Part shown: positions 1-7,829 of the stretch, piece by piece
Numbering within the stretch: position 1 is the first letter of the stretch
Layout: the number at the start of each line of letters is the position of its first letter
Assembly: GCA_021823425.1 (NCBI GenBank)
Contig: JAKANX010000004.1
Span: 1-21,143, forward strand
DNA: 21,143 nucleotides
Direction of reading: 5' to 3'
From: Microcaldota archaeon
GTDB lineage: Archaea > Micrarchaeota > Micrarchaeia > Anstonellales > Bilamarchaeaceae
Translations under genes and position numbers: made by a program
The notes under the pieces: generated by a model
Database searches by the model: none
What the model was told of the DNA's origin: nothing
What the model saw: only the letters and a program-made list of their open reading frames with translations

Positions 1-321
1 GTCATAGCAGCCGTTCGCACCCAGCGCGCAGGTCTGAATCTGCGGGCCAGAGCACTGGGTCGCTCCTGCTGGGCATAAGTTGGTGCACGGCGGATGGCAG
101 TCCTGCGGGCAGCTCGCAGGGGTTTCGGCGCACGGCAGGCTGGAAACCGGAGGGCAATAAGGGCTGATTGCCATGCAGGTATACACCGCGCCATTGCATA
201 TCCCGTTTCCGCACGCATTGACGCACGCGTATGAAGCCGCAACGGCCAAAAGCACGAGGAAGTAAACTGCCGTCCGGGCGCTGAAGCGGGGTTTCCTGTT
301 TTGCGTTCCGGGTTTCGCCAT
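1..321 (-). CDS. Secreted Cys-rich surface protein, N-terminal part (runs off left edge)
   Basis: I read this frame directly: ATG at 321-319, open for 107 codons to the window edge with no stop. The protein begins MAKPGTQNRK, has a basic stretch, then a hydrophobic signal segment (AVYFLVLLAVAASYA, about residues 22-36). A dense cysteine region follows (CVNACGNGICNG, then CQDCHPPC). It ends with the start of the same Cys module found in its three upstream neighbours (CTNLCPAGATQCSG... GCYD). A 119-residue ORF in another frame overlaps it but has no family features. It is the fourth member of the surface-protein cluster, 109 bp after the preceding stop. No strong ribosome site is visible and the start lies next to GC-rich short repeats. 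Function is unknown; an extracellular disulfide-rich or metal-binding protein is the likely class. Confidence 0.75.
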   Translation of the reverse strand, partial: MAKPGTQNRKPRFSARTAVYFLVLLAVAASYACVNACGNGICNGAVYTCMAISPYCPPVSSLPCAETPASCPQDCHPPCTNLCPAGATQCSGPQIQTCALGANGCYD

Positions 322-430
322 TTCCGGAACCGGGAACCCGGATGTTGCGCGCGGCGCGCAACGGGCGGCCGTCTGCTGACGACTGGAACCGGAAACCGGT
401 ATTTTGAAGCCAGCGGCTGTTTTTTCCATC
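322..430. repeat. GC-rich spacer with short repeats and a perfect inverted repeat
   Basis: This spacer separates two surface-protein genes. Positions 344-362 form a perfect inverted repeat, GTTGCGCGC-G-GCGCGCAAC. Positions 324-337 carry CCGGAACCGGGAAC, which recurs exactly at 9079-9092 inside dph6. A related GGAACCGGAAACCGG lies at 385-399. The hairpin could mark a processing site or weak terminator between genes, or be part of a short dispersed element. No convincing TATA box is visible here. Confidence 0.5.
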
Positions 431-1903
431 TTATCCGCCGCACGCGCACGAGGGCGCGTCCGAACACGTTATGTTCCAGTAGTGGTCTATGTTTATGGAG
501 AAATTATTAAGGGCGAACCACGTGGGCGTCCCGTTCTGCGTCGAGGAGTTGCGCGCCCACACCGAGCCGTCCACGTAAAGCGAGCAGTCCAGCACGCTCG
601 CGCTGTTGTCCGTCGCCGTGAAGTTGAAGAAGACCAACGAGCTGGAAGAGGAATACGAATCAGAGGGGCTGTGCAGCACTATCGTGGGCGGGGTGGTGTC
701 GCCCGTGACCGTGAGAACCCTCGTCTCGGTCTGCGAGCAGTTCCTGAACACGTCGCACCCGTACGCGCTGTAGAGGTAGGTGCCCGGCTGGAGCGCGGTC
801 ATGTTGCGCATCGCGCTTATTCCCCAAGCGGCCATCGGCAGCGCGGCCTGGCTTCCCGAGGGCCCGAAGCTGATATTCACCGATGAAACGGAGCGAGTGC
901 CGGAAACGTTTATTAGAGCCCAGTTCGCAGATTGGACCGTGCCGTTGCTGGGCGTCGGGTAGACAAAGGAGAGCGAGAACGAGGGCGGGCAGTTGCCGCA
1001 GTCTCCGGGGCAGGAGGCGCAGCTCTCGCCCTGGTCGCAGTTGTGGTTGCCGCAGGCGTTCGCGACGCTGAACTGCCAGTTCTGGGAATAGGAAACGGCA
1101 CACGTGGGCGGGGTGCAGAAGCACGGGGTGGCGCCTGCGCACGCCGCGTTGCAGAACGCAACGGGGTCCACGGGGCACGGGCAGCTCACGTTCCAGCTGT
1201 ACGGCCCCACCGCGAGAGTCTCAATATCGGCGATGAGCGCGCCCGAGTAAATGCCGCTTATGGTCTTTGTCTTGTTGAGCGAGCCGTTGAGCGTGAGCGT
1301 GCACACGTTCCCGTAGGGCGCGTAGTTCGTCTGGAAGCGCAGCGGAACGTCCGCAGACGAGGCGTTGGTGGAATAGGACGTGCCGTGCGGCGGGGAAACC
1401 AGGGTGATGGTGTTTGCTGAGCCGGGGTTGCACACTCCGCCCGAGCAGGAATAGCCCGCGGGGCAGCCCACCGGCGTGCCCCATTCGTAGCAGCCGTCGT
1501 TGTTGAAATCGCCGCAGAGCTGCTCCGCCGAATTGTTCAGGCACTGCTTGGCGCCGTTGGTGCAGCTGCTCATGCATATGCCGGAGATGAATGTGAATGT
1601 CCTGCGCTCGGACGTGTTCGCAACGGTGATGTTGGACATGCACGAGGCGGGCGAATAAACCCCTGAGCCAAGCACGCAGGCGCCGTTCTGGCACGCCCTT
1701 CCGATTGCCGAGCAGTTCTGCAGGACGTAATTGCACTGTATGCCGCCGCATACGTCCGAACCGATGCCCATCAGCATGTCGCCCGAGCAGAATGGGGGGC
1801 CGCTGTTAGTGGGGATGCACCCGTAGCCCGGAATGCATCCGTAGGACGCCTGGGCGAACGGGGCCGCAAAGGCAACCAGCAAAACGAGCAGCGCCACTCT
1901 CAT
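431..1903 (-). CDS. Secreted Cys-rich, sequon-rich surface protein (490 aa)
   Basis: The start is the ATG at 1903-1901 because it overlaps the upstream stop as ATGA and has GGTGA seven bases before it; the ATG at 1909 and the longer upstream extension fit less well. Residues 1-19 are a signal peptide (MRVALLVLLVAFAAPFAQA). Residues 20-110 are rich in cysteine. Residues 110-158 are one copy of the shared Cys module (CMSSCTNGAKQC... DGCYEWGTP... CSGGVC). A CGNHNCDQGESCASCPGDC motif is in the middle. The last ~85 residues are an Ig-like beta domain (PPTIVLHSPSD... HYWNITCSD). Many N-x-S/T sequons suggest N-glycosylation. It has no C-terminal membrane anchor and ends SCACGG, resembling the CMCGGG end of the first gene of the operon. 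It is probably an external surface or adhesion protein; no enzyme motif is seen. Confidence 0.85.
   Translation of the reverse strand: MRVALLVLLVAFAAPFAQASYGCIPGYGCIPTNSGPPFCSGDMLMGIGSDVCGGIQCNYVLQNCSAIGRACQNGACVLGSGVYSPASCMSNITVANTSERRTFTFISGICMSSCTNGAKQCLNNSAEQLCGDFNNDGCYEWGTPVGCPAGYSCSGGVCNPGSANTITLVSPPHGTSYSTNASSADVPLRFQTNYAPYGNVCTLTLNGSLNKTKTISGIYSGALIADIETLAVGPYSWNVSCPCPVDPVAFCNAACAGATPCFCTPPTCAVSYSQNWQFSVANACGNHNCDQGESCASCPGDCGNCPPSFSLSFVYPTPSNGTVQSANWALINVSGTRSVSSVNISFGPSGSQAALPMAAWGISAMRNMTALQPGTYLYSAYGCDVFRNCSQTETRVLTVTGDTTPPTIVLHSPSDSYSSSSSLVFFNFTATDNSASVLDCSLYVDGSVWARNSSTQNGTPTWFALNNFSINIDHYWNITCSDAPSCACGG
1850..1875 (-). repeat. 26-bp identity with 3910-3935 (signal-peptide coding DNA)
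   Basis: The DNA encoding the end of the signal peptide (AFAAPFAQ) is identical over 26 bp to 3910-3935 in the preceding gene. The two genes otherwise differ strongly in sequence. This points to recent duplication or gene conversion between the neighbouring paralogues. Confidence 0.8.
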
Positions 1904-3966
1904 GTGCATTTCACCGCCGTGCATGTAACTTCCCAGTAATGGCTGGAGGACGTAGAAAGGTTCGTGAGCGTGAATGAAGTCGCAGTATTGTTCACAGTGT
2001 CCGTCTTCCTCGCCCATGGAACTCCGTCTATCATCAGCTTGCAGTCAAGGGTGGACGAGAGAGTATTGGTAGCGAGGAAATTGAAGGCGATTGAGGCGGA
2101 GGTGGACGAATAGCTGGTTGCGGGCGACTGGAGGTAGACGTTCACCTGGTTCTGCGCGGAGCCTGCGCAGCTTCCTCCGGCGCAGGCCTGGCCCGAGGGG
2201 CAATTGGTTGGAGTTCCCCACACCCAGCAGCCCGAGGCGTTCTGCGTGCAGCCCTGTTGCTGGCTTCCTGAGCACTGGGTCTGGCCGGAGCTGCATGCAG
2301 GCGCAGGGCACGGGGGCGGAAGGCAGGAGCCCCCCACGCAATTGGAGGTCGGGCAGCTCACCAGCGGGCCCCACACCCAGCAGCCCGAGGCGTTCTGTTC
2401 GCAGCTCTGGAGGGCTCCGCCGACGCAGTTGGTCTGGCCGGAGGAGCATGGCGCGGCAGGGCACACGGAAGCCGGAGTTACGGTCATGTTGGCGTAGCAG
2501 GGGGCCGAGGAGCCGCCGGGCCCGCCCGCGTAGAACGTGCATGCGGCTATTCCGGTCTGCGTTGGAAGGAAATTGAAATTGAGGGTCACCGGGATGTCGG
2601 GAGTGATCGTGCTGCCCGGGGCGAGCGATGCCGCTCCGGAGCACGAGCCTGTAACGACCGTCGCGTTTCCGCTGCGAATTGTGAGGTTCGCGCTGCCGGG
2701 CGCGGTCATCGCGGGGTTGGACCAGAACAGCGAGCACGTCGGGGTTCCGGCGGCAACGGAAAGGGACGCGCTGCATGTCGCAGAACCGTACGCGTTTGCC
2801 ACGGTCGCGTTGCAGTATTGCGTTCCGAGCAGCGCGGATGTGTTGTAGGTGTTGTTGATGATTATGCCGTTGAGCGGCGCCGTGCAGCCTGCGCTGTACG
2901 GGTTCGCGCACGCCTGGTAGATGCCCCAGCACGAGTAGTGCGCCGACGCCCCGTACGCGGAATTCAGGTTGAGCGTTGCCGAGCCCGGCGCAACCACCGA
3001 AGAGGGCGAGAAGAAAAGGCTGCACGTGGGCAGGTTGGAGCAGCTTCCTCCGGCGCACCCTTGCCCGGTGCCGCAGCTGGCGTAATTGTAATGGTAGCAG
3101 CCGTCCGCGCCCTGCGTGCACGCCCATCTCTGGAACGCCGAGGAGCAGCCCGTGGAGCCCGCTGTGCAGTCGCTCGTGCATCCGAGCACGCAGTTTCCTG
3201 TAGATGGCTGGCAATTGTAATTGGGGGAGCAGTACTGGTACCCCTTGTGGTAGCAGCCGTCGCTGCCGTAGTAGCAGTACCATTGCTGGGCAGATGTGGT
3301 GCACCCCTTGCTTCCGGATGTGCACTCGTTCGTGCATGTGGCCGAGCAGGAACCCGCGCTGCACGTATAGCCGGATGCGCAGTTGGACGGCGAACTCCAT
3401 TCAAGGCACGGGTCCGCATCATAATTGCCGCAGGTCATTATCTGTGTTCCGTAGCACTGGGTCTGGCCGTAGTAGGAGCAGTAGCTGGTGCAGCTCGCCA
3501 CGCAGCTTCCGCCCGAGCAGGTCTGGCCCGCGCCGCAGGTGGTGTTGCTCCACACGAGGCAGTTTCCGGACTGCACGCAGGTCTGGGCGACGTTGCCCGT
3601 GCACTGGGTCTGCCCGACCGAACTGCATTGGCTCGTGCACGGCGGGGGGCAGTCCTCCGGGCAGGTCGTGCTAGACTCGGGGCATGCGCAGCTCGTTGAG
3701 CATGCCAGGCAGACGTACTGCACGCACACGCCGTTGCCGCAGCGGTTTCCGCAGTTGCACGCATGGTAAAAGCAGTGGCCGTTGGTTCCGCCGCTGCAGG
3801 TCCAGGCGGTTCCGAAGCCGCACTGCGAGCTGCTCGTGCACGGGCCCCCTATGCCCGGGGTCGGGGTAAGACTGGCCGGGGGAGTGTAAGGCAGGCCGAT
3901 CCCGTAGGTCTGGGCGAACGGGGCCGCAAAGGCAATCAGGATGAAAATCGCGATGAGCTTCTTCAT
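1900..3966 (-). CDS. Secreted Cys-rich multi-module surface protein (688 aa)
   Basis: The start ATG follows the upstream stop by one base (TGAaATG), so it is translationally coupled. Residues 1-19 are a signal peptide (MKKLIAIFILIAFAAPFAQ). Residues 40-110 are Cys-rich, including CGNRCGNGVC and CPEDCPPPC. Four consecutive modules follow at about 110-155, 159-207, 211-259 and 263-309. Each has the form CxxxC, a GxxxC, a C, a GC[YW] or similar, then CxxGxxCxxGxC. Two beta-sandwich domains begin PTCSLFFSP and PTCSLFWSN. Two further modules contain QNASGCWVWG, and a final Ig-like domain ends HYWEVTCTAVKCT. Sequons are frequent. The module resembles Cys-rich repeats of secreted bacterial and archaeal proteins. 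It probably builds a rigid disulfide-stabilised extracellular rod; the ligand is unknown. Confidence 0.85.
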   Translation of the reverse strand: MKKLIAIFILIAFAAPFAQTYGIGLPYTPPASLTPTPGIGGPCTSSSQCGFGTAWTCSGGTNGHCFYHACNCGNRCGNGVCVQYVCLACSTSCACPESSTTCPEDCPPPCTSQCSSVGQTQCTGNVAQTCVQSGNCLVWSNTTCGAGQTCSGGSCVASCTSYCSYYGQTQCYGTQIMTCGNYDADPCLEWSSPSNCASGYTCSAGSCSATCTNECTSGSKGCTTSAQQWYCYYGSDGCYHKGYQYCSPNYNCQPSTGNCVLGCTSDCTAGSTGCSSAFQRWACTQGADGCYHYNYASCGTGQGCAGGSCSNLPTCSLFFSPSSVVAPGSATLNLNSAYGASAHYSCWGIYQACANPYSAGCTAPLNGIIINNTYNTSALLGTQYCNATVANAYGSATCSASLSVAAGTPTCSLFWSNPAMTAPGSANLTIRSGNATVVTGSCSGAASLAPGSTITPDIPVTLNFNFLPTQTGIAACTFYAGGPGGSSAPCYANMTVTPASVCPAAPCSSGQTNCVGGALQSCEQNASGCWVWGPLVSCPTSNCVGGSCLPPPCPAPACSSGQTQCSGSQQQGCTQNASGCWVWGTPTNCPSGQACAGGSCAGSAQNQVNVYLQSPATSYSSTSASIAFNFLATNTLSSTLDCKLMIDGVPWARKTDTVNNTATSFTLTNLSTSSSHYWEVTCTAVKCT
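2222..2397 (-). repeat. Module repeat: 23-bp identity at 2222-2244, 2375-2397 and 6072-6094
   Basis: A 23-bp stretch coding for QNASGCWV inside the Cys module is identical at 2222-2244 and 2375-2397, two adjacent modules 153 bp apart, and again at 6072-6094 in the 1065-aa gene. The nucleotide identity across genes indicates recent module copying or recombination rather than only conserved protein sequence. Confidence 0.85.
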
Positions 3967-3967
3967 T

Positions 3968-6900
3968 TCAACCGCCGCCGCACATGCACCTCGCAGGGTC
4001 CGGGGAGCACGTGTACATCAGGCGCTCCGCGCTTTTTCCGAGGTTGCAATTCGAATCCATGCAGTCCACGCGCCACGCGTGCGCGCCCGCCGGAAGGGGA
4101 TTTATTACGTACGTTTTCTGCGCGCCGTTCTGCGCCGAAACGATGTCGTAGACTTTCCCGTCAAGGAATATGGAGCACTGCAGATTCGCATCCGAATCGT
4201 CCCTCGCCGTCCAGGAAAGCGATGCGCTGCCTCCAACGTTCTGCCCGTCCGCGGGGGAATTGAGCGTTACGCTGGGCGCCGAGGTCCCGGAGGAGCCGGT
4301 GCAGGAGGTGAACGTGCGCGTCTCGGACTGCCCGGTCGCGTTCGTGGCGTCGGTGCAGTTCACGCCCCAGGTGTGCTCGCCGGGAACGAAGCCGCCGTAG
4401 GATTCTATCTTGACTATTCCGCTGGTGCAGTTCACCGGATTGTATTGGAGCCCGTCGGTCCTGAGCTGGCACGAGAGGTTGCTCGTGTAAGGGCTCACCG
4501 CCTTGTAATAGAAGGATACGCTCGCCTCGGTCCTCTGGCCCGCCTCCGGGGAAACGGGGAACACTTCCACAAAGCGGTTCTGGGAATACGCCCAGCCCAC
4601 GTAAACTGGCGTGGAGTTCTCCCACTGCGAGCAGTTGGTGGTGCGGCCGGGCTCGCACGCGCGCGCCGAGCACTTCCACCAGTCCCCGTATCCCAGGGGT
4701 TCGGCGTTGTTCAACGGCGCCGAAACGGTGGTGTTGTTGGCCAGGTTCGCGAACGCGCCGGGCGCGGAATAGAGGTAAAAGTCAGTGGTGCCGTTGGGCC
4801 TCCTCCAGAACTGGAGGTAGATGTCGGCGGTGTGGTTGTCAAGCAGCGTGTGGTATATCGCGCTGCAGTTGAGCGCAGAGTTCGTGTCAGGAGCGTCGGG
4901 GGAAATTGAAACGCCGTCCATGAATATGTCGGATGTGAGGGGCTGGCACGCGTTGGTATTCGCCGAGGCGCGCAATATCGCCGAGCCGGGTGACGCGGAA
5001 ATGGATATGTTCTTTATGCCGAACGTGTCGTTCGCGGGCGAGGACACGGCGAGCTCGAGCTGAACGGAATTGCCGTGCGATATGTTCGCTATGAACGTCT
5101 GGGAGACGTTGCAGGAAAGGAATTTGTCGCAATAGGGCGAGAGGGTGATATTGTAGCAGCTCTCGTTGCCTATGTTCGCCAACGAAGTTTGGAGGGCAGT
5201 GGGCGGGGCTCCGGGGCAGAGCCCGAAGTTTGACACCGGGCCGAACTGCAATGAGCAGTTGGACGTGTTGGCGGGCACGCACGCCTGCACGTAGAAGTTG
5301 AGGCTCGCCGAAGCCTTGGTCTGGCCGTTCTCAACCGAGAGGGCGACGAGGCCCATGGGCTTGAGCCCGAGCCCTTCGCCAGAGGGCATTGAAACGCCGA
5401 CCGGAATCGCGAAGTGCGAGCTCGACGGGAGATCCACGGGCCCGGAGGCGCCGTTGCACGGCAGCCCGAAGCAGGAATACGTGAACGAGGTGTTCTGCGC
5501 GACCGCGAAGCCGATGTTGCGCAATATCAGGCCGACCGTGGACGCGGTCCCGGGCTGGATGCAGTTTGTCGTGACGGTATCAAATTTGAGCCTCGGGCTC
5601 TGGCAGAACGGGTTGGACGGGTCGGTGCAGCACGGGTCCTGCGGGTTCACGCAGCACGGGGCGTTCGGGTTGCAGCACGCGTCGGTGGAGCCGCAGCAAG
5701 CATTGCCCGGGTTCAGGGAGCAGCAGGAATCGGCCGGGTTGGAGCAGCAGTAGGATGTTTTTCCGCAGCACGGGTCCGTTGAGCCGCAGCAGGGGTCCTG
5801 GGGGTTCGCGGCGCAGCAGGAATCCGAGGGATGGGAGCAGCAGTAGGAGCTTGCGTTGCAGCACGCGTCGGTGGAGCCGCAGCACGTGTTGCCGGGATTG
5901 GACGCGCAGCACGCGTCCGTTGGGTTGGAGCAGCAGTACGCGGTCTGGCCGCAGCAGAGGTCCGAGGAGCCGCAGCAGGGGTCCTTGCTTCCGGCGCACG
6001 GGTTCGGGGCGAGGGTGCAGTTGCCTTGCGAGCAGACCTGGCCGCCGCTGCAATTCGCCGGCGCCGCCCAAACCCAGCAGCCCGAGGCGTTCTGGCCGCA
6101 CGCCTGAATCAGGGTGCCGTTGCACTGGGACTGGCCCGGCGAGCACGCGTTGGTGCAGTTTCCCGCGTTGAGCAGCACGCACTGGCCCAGCTGGCAGGTC
6201 GTGTTCACGGGGCACATCTGCGAGTTCACCGAGACCGAGGTCGCGTTGCTCGGGCAGTAGGGGGTTCCGCCGGAGCTGCTCGGGCCGCACGAGTAAACGA
6301 CGGTAGCGTTGCCGGCGCACGTGTCATAGAAGTATTGGGTCGCGTTGAGCGTGAGCTGGGAGCAGTCGCTGTTCTTGGTTGTCGTCATGTTTGTGAGCGT
6401 GGTGCGGTTGCCGCTCTTGGAGCACGCCTGCTGGAGGCTCTGGCAGAACGCGCACTGGTAGCACGAGCCCGTCGCAGGGTACGCCGGGCACGGGCAGCTT
6501 CCATCCCACCTTATGGAGTTGGCGCCCGTGCACGCGTCGCAAGTCGCGAGTATGTTCTTGTAATTTGAATTCGTGGGCCCGCTGTTGTCGTATCCCCCGC
6601 TTATCTGGAGCCCGGAGGAGCCGCACGAGCACATGCAGTCCAGTATGTTGCTTATAGAGTTGGGCATGTACATGCCGAGAGAGCCTCCCACGATTGAAGT
6701 CCAGCTGAAGTGGCTGCTCTGCGCCCCGCTGCTCAGGTATATCCCGTAGGTGCAGTTCACCGCGTACACCTTGTCCACGGTGGAGCCGATGAACACGCTG
6801 TTTATCGCCGAGATTGCGCGCGAGGAGCCGCCGTTCCTGCAGTTGAACGTGAGGTTGGAGAACTGGCAGTTCCTGCACCCGTAGGACGAGCTTATCCCGT

Positions 6901-7165
6901 AGCCGGATGAGGATATGCCCCCGTTCTGGATAGTGATATCGTGCGCCTCGCTCCCGCCCGGAAGGAGCGTGATCGCGGTGCCCGTTGAATAGATCGTGTA
7001 GCCGTTGAGGTCGTAGGCGTAGTTGGAGTTCGCGTTCAGGCAGCTCCCGCTTCCGCAGGTGACATTGGAGGTGAGGTAGCACGTCGTGCCCACGCAGGTC
7101 CAGCCTGCGGCGAAGGCGGCAGCTACGATGAGAAGAAAGAGCGCCGACAGTCTGCCTCCGAGCAT
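3968..7165 (-). CDS. Secreted beta-helix / Cys-doublet repeat surface protein (1065 aa)
   Basis: This is the first gene of the surface operon. Its ATG at 7165 lies about 23 nt after a strong TATA box, so it is likely leaderless. Residues 1-21 are a signal peptide (MLGGRLSALFLLIVAAAFAAG). Residues ~25-225 show short repeating beta strands typical of a right-handed parallel beta-helix. Residues ~337-382 are one shared Cys module (CTNACSPGQSQC... GCWVW... CSQGNC). Residues 397-513 hold 16 Cys-Cys doublets in four units of about 31 residues. The region after it (~525-900) looks like beta-sandwich domains with many N-x-S/T sequons. The end has two Ig-like domains (HTWGVNCTD and HAWRVDCMD) and finishes ARCMCGGG. 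No membrane anchor is visible. I recognise no enzyme signature. It is probably a glycosylated cell-surface or host-contact protein, with the doublet array as a heavily disulfide-bonded or metal-binding spacer. Confidence 0.85.
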   Translation of the reverse strand: MLGGRLSALFLLIVAAAFAAGWTCVGTTCYLTSNVTCGSGSCLNANSNYAYDLNGYTIYSTGTAITLLPGGSEAHDITIQNGGISSSGYGISSSYGCRNCQFSNLTFNCRNGGSSRAISAINSVFIGSTVDKVYAVNCTYGIYLSSGAQSSHFSWTSIVGGSLGMYMPNSISNILDCMCSCGSSGLQISGGYDNSGPTNSNYKNILATCDACTGANSIRWDGSCPCPAYPATGSCYQCAFCQSLQQACSKSGNRTTLTNMTTTKNSDCSQLTLNATQYFYDTCAGNATVVYSCGPSSSGGTPYCPSNATSVSVNSQMCPVNTTCQLGQCVLLNAGNCTNACSPGQSQCNGTLIQACGQNASGCWVWAAPANCSGGQVCSQGNCTLAPNPCAGSKDPCCGSSDLCCGQTAYCCSNPTDACCASNPGNTCCGSTDACCNASSYCCSHPSDSCCAANPQDPCCGSTDPCCGKTSYCCSNPADSCCSLNPGNACCGSTDACCNPNAPCCVNPQDPCCTDPSNPFCQSPRLKFDTVTTNCIQPGTASTVGLILRNIGFAVAQNTSFTYSCFGLPCNGASGPVDLPSSSHFAIPVGVSMPSGEGLGLKPMGLVALSVENGQTKASASLNFYVQACVPANTSNCSLQFGPVSNFGLCPGAPPTALQTSLANIGNESCYNITLSPYCDKFLSCNVSQTFIANISHGNSVQLELAVSSPANDTFGIKNISISASPGSAILRASANTNACQPLTSDIFMDGVSISPDAPDTNSALNCSAIYHTLLDNHTADIYLQFWRRPNGTTDFYLYSAPGAFANLANNTTVSAPLNNAEPLGYGDWWKCSARACEPGRTTNCSQWENSTPVYVGWAYSQNRFVEVFPVSPEAGQRTEASVSFYYKAVSPYTSNLSCQLRTDGLQYNPVNCTSGIVKIESYGGFVPGEHTWGVNCTDATNATGQSETRTFTSCTGSSGTSAPSVTLNSPADGQNVGGSASLSWTARDDSDANLQCSIFLDGKVYDIVSAQNGAQKTYVINPLPAGAHAWRVDCMDSNCNLGKSAERLMYTCSPDPARCMCGGG
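5603..5977 (-). repeat. Cys-Cys doublet tandem repeat, four 93-bp (31-residue) units
   Basis: Sixteen CC doublets occur between residues 397 and 513 of the 1065-aa protein. Each unit has four steps with constant spacer lengths 5, 5, 6 and 7: CCGSTDA, CCGKTSY, CCSNPADS, CCSLNPGNA are the steps of unit 3. Units 1-3 are full length and unit 4 is slightly shorter, ending CCTDPSNPFC. A 30-bp stretch at 5669-5698 is identical to 5855-5884, exactly 186 bp (two units) away, which shows expansion by unit duplication. Confidence 0.9.
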
Positions 7166-7180
7166 GGTAAATGATTATAG

Positions 7181-7194
7181 TTAAAATATATATA
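7181..7194 (-). promoter_or_regulatory. TATA box of the surface-protein operon
   Basis: On the minus strand the sequence reads TATATATATTTTAA, the most AT-rich stretch in the window. It is centred about 23 nt before the ATG at 7165, matching archaeal TATA-box distance for a leaderless transcript. It lies back to back with the guaA promoter. Confidence 0.7.
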
Positions 7195-7222
7195 CCTAAC
7201 GAATGAGCGCACGGCGAAACGG

Positions 7223-7230
7223 ATTAAAAA
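7223..7230 (+). promoter_or_regulatory. TATA-like box of the GMP synthase glutaminase gene
   Basis: ATTAAAAA lies 24-31 nt before the ATG at 7254, the spacing expected for a leaderless archaeal mRNA. No ribosome site precedes the start. Confidence 0.55.
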
Positions 7231-7253
7231 GCCGATGCGCCGAAATACCTTCC

Positions 7254-7829
7254 ATGATACTGATAATAGACAACGGCTCGCAGTACACGCACCTAATCAA
7301 GAGGAACTGCAGGGACATGGATTTTGATGCGGAAATAGTGAACAGCAAGGTTCCGCTCGCGGACGTGCTCGGGATGAAGCCCTCAAAGGTCATACTCAGC
7401 GGCGGGCCGAGTTCGGTTTATTCCCCTGAGGAGCAGGGCAAGGTGAGCCAGCCGCTGGTGAAAGCCGTGTACGAAGGCAAGCTGGACGCGCCTCTGCTCG
7501 GGATATGCTTCGGCCACCAAACAGTGGGGTACGCGCTGGGCGCGAAAGTGGAAAAGGGCGCGAGCGCCGAATACGGAATCGCGAAAATCACGCTGGATAA
7601 CGAAGGGGTGCTGCTCAAGGGGCTCCCCAAGGAGTTCAACGCGTGGGTGAGCCATTTTGACGAGGTCAAGGAGGCGCCCGCGGGCTTCGAGGTGCTGGCG
7701 CACTCGCACACGTGCAAGGTGGAGGCGATGGAGAACGCGGAAAAAAGGATTTTCTCGGTCCAATTCCATCCGGAAGTCTGGCACACCGAGAACGGCGAAT
7801 TGATTCTGCAGAATTTCTTGAAAGTCTAG
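7254..7829 (+). CDS. guaAA: GMP synthase (glutamine-hydrolysing), glutaminase subunit A
   Basis: This is a class I glutamine amidotransferase of 191 aa, the usual length for the separate archaeal subunit. It releases ammonia from glutamine for XMP to GMP conversion by a partner synthetase subunit, which is not in this window. The N-terminus MILIIDNGSQYTHLI matches the family, so I chose ATG 7254 over the in-frame ATG at 7203. The triad is visible: Cys85 in GICFGHQ, His172 and Glu174 in QFHPEV. ILSGGPSSV is the conserved early loop. Its stop codon overlaps the convergent peptidase stop in the palindrome CTAG. It is monocistronic as far as can be seen. Confidence 0.93.
   Translation: MILIIDNGSQYTHLIKRNCRDMDFDAEIVNSKVPLADVLGMKPSKVILSGGPSSVYSPEEQGKVSQPLVKAVYEGKLDAPLLGICFGHQTVGYALGAKVEKGASAEYGIAKITLDNEGVLLKGLPKEFNAWVSHFDEVKEAPAGFEVLAHSHTCKVEAMENAEKRIFSVQFHPEVWHTENGELILQNFLKV

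Noticed and set aside
2045..3400. 451-codon minus-strand frame inside the 688-aa Cys-rich gene
   Set aside because: It is an out-of-frame reading of the GC-rich repeat DNA, very rich in Arg, Leu and Gln. The coupled frame has a signal peptide and regular Cys modules.
5603..5977. Possible CRISPR or intergenic tandem array because of the regular ~93-bp period
   Set aside because: Units are contiguous with no unique spacers, the frame is open throughout, and the pattern is explained by the coded Cys doublets.
7166..7253. tRNA or small RNA in the divergent spacer
   Set aside because: The spacer is fully explained by two TATA-like boxes, and no cloverleaf or stable stem is visible.
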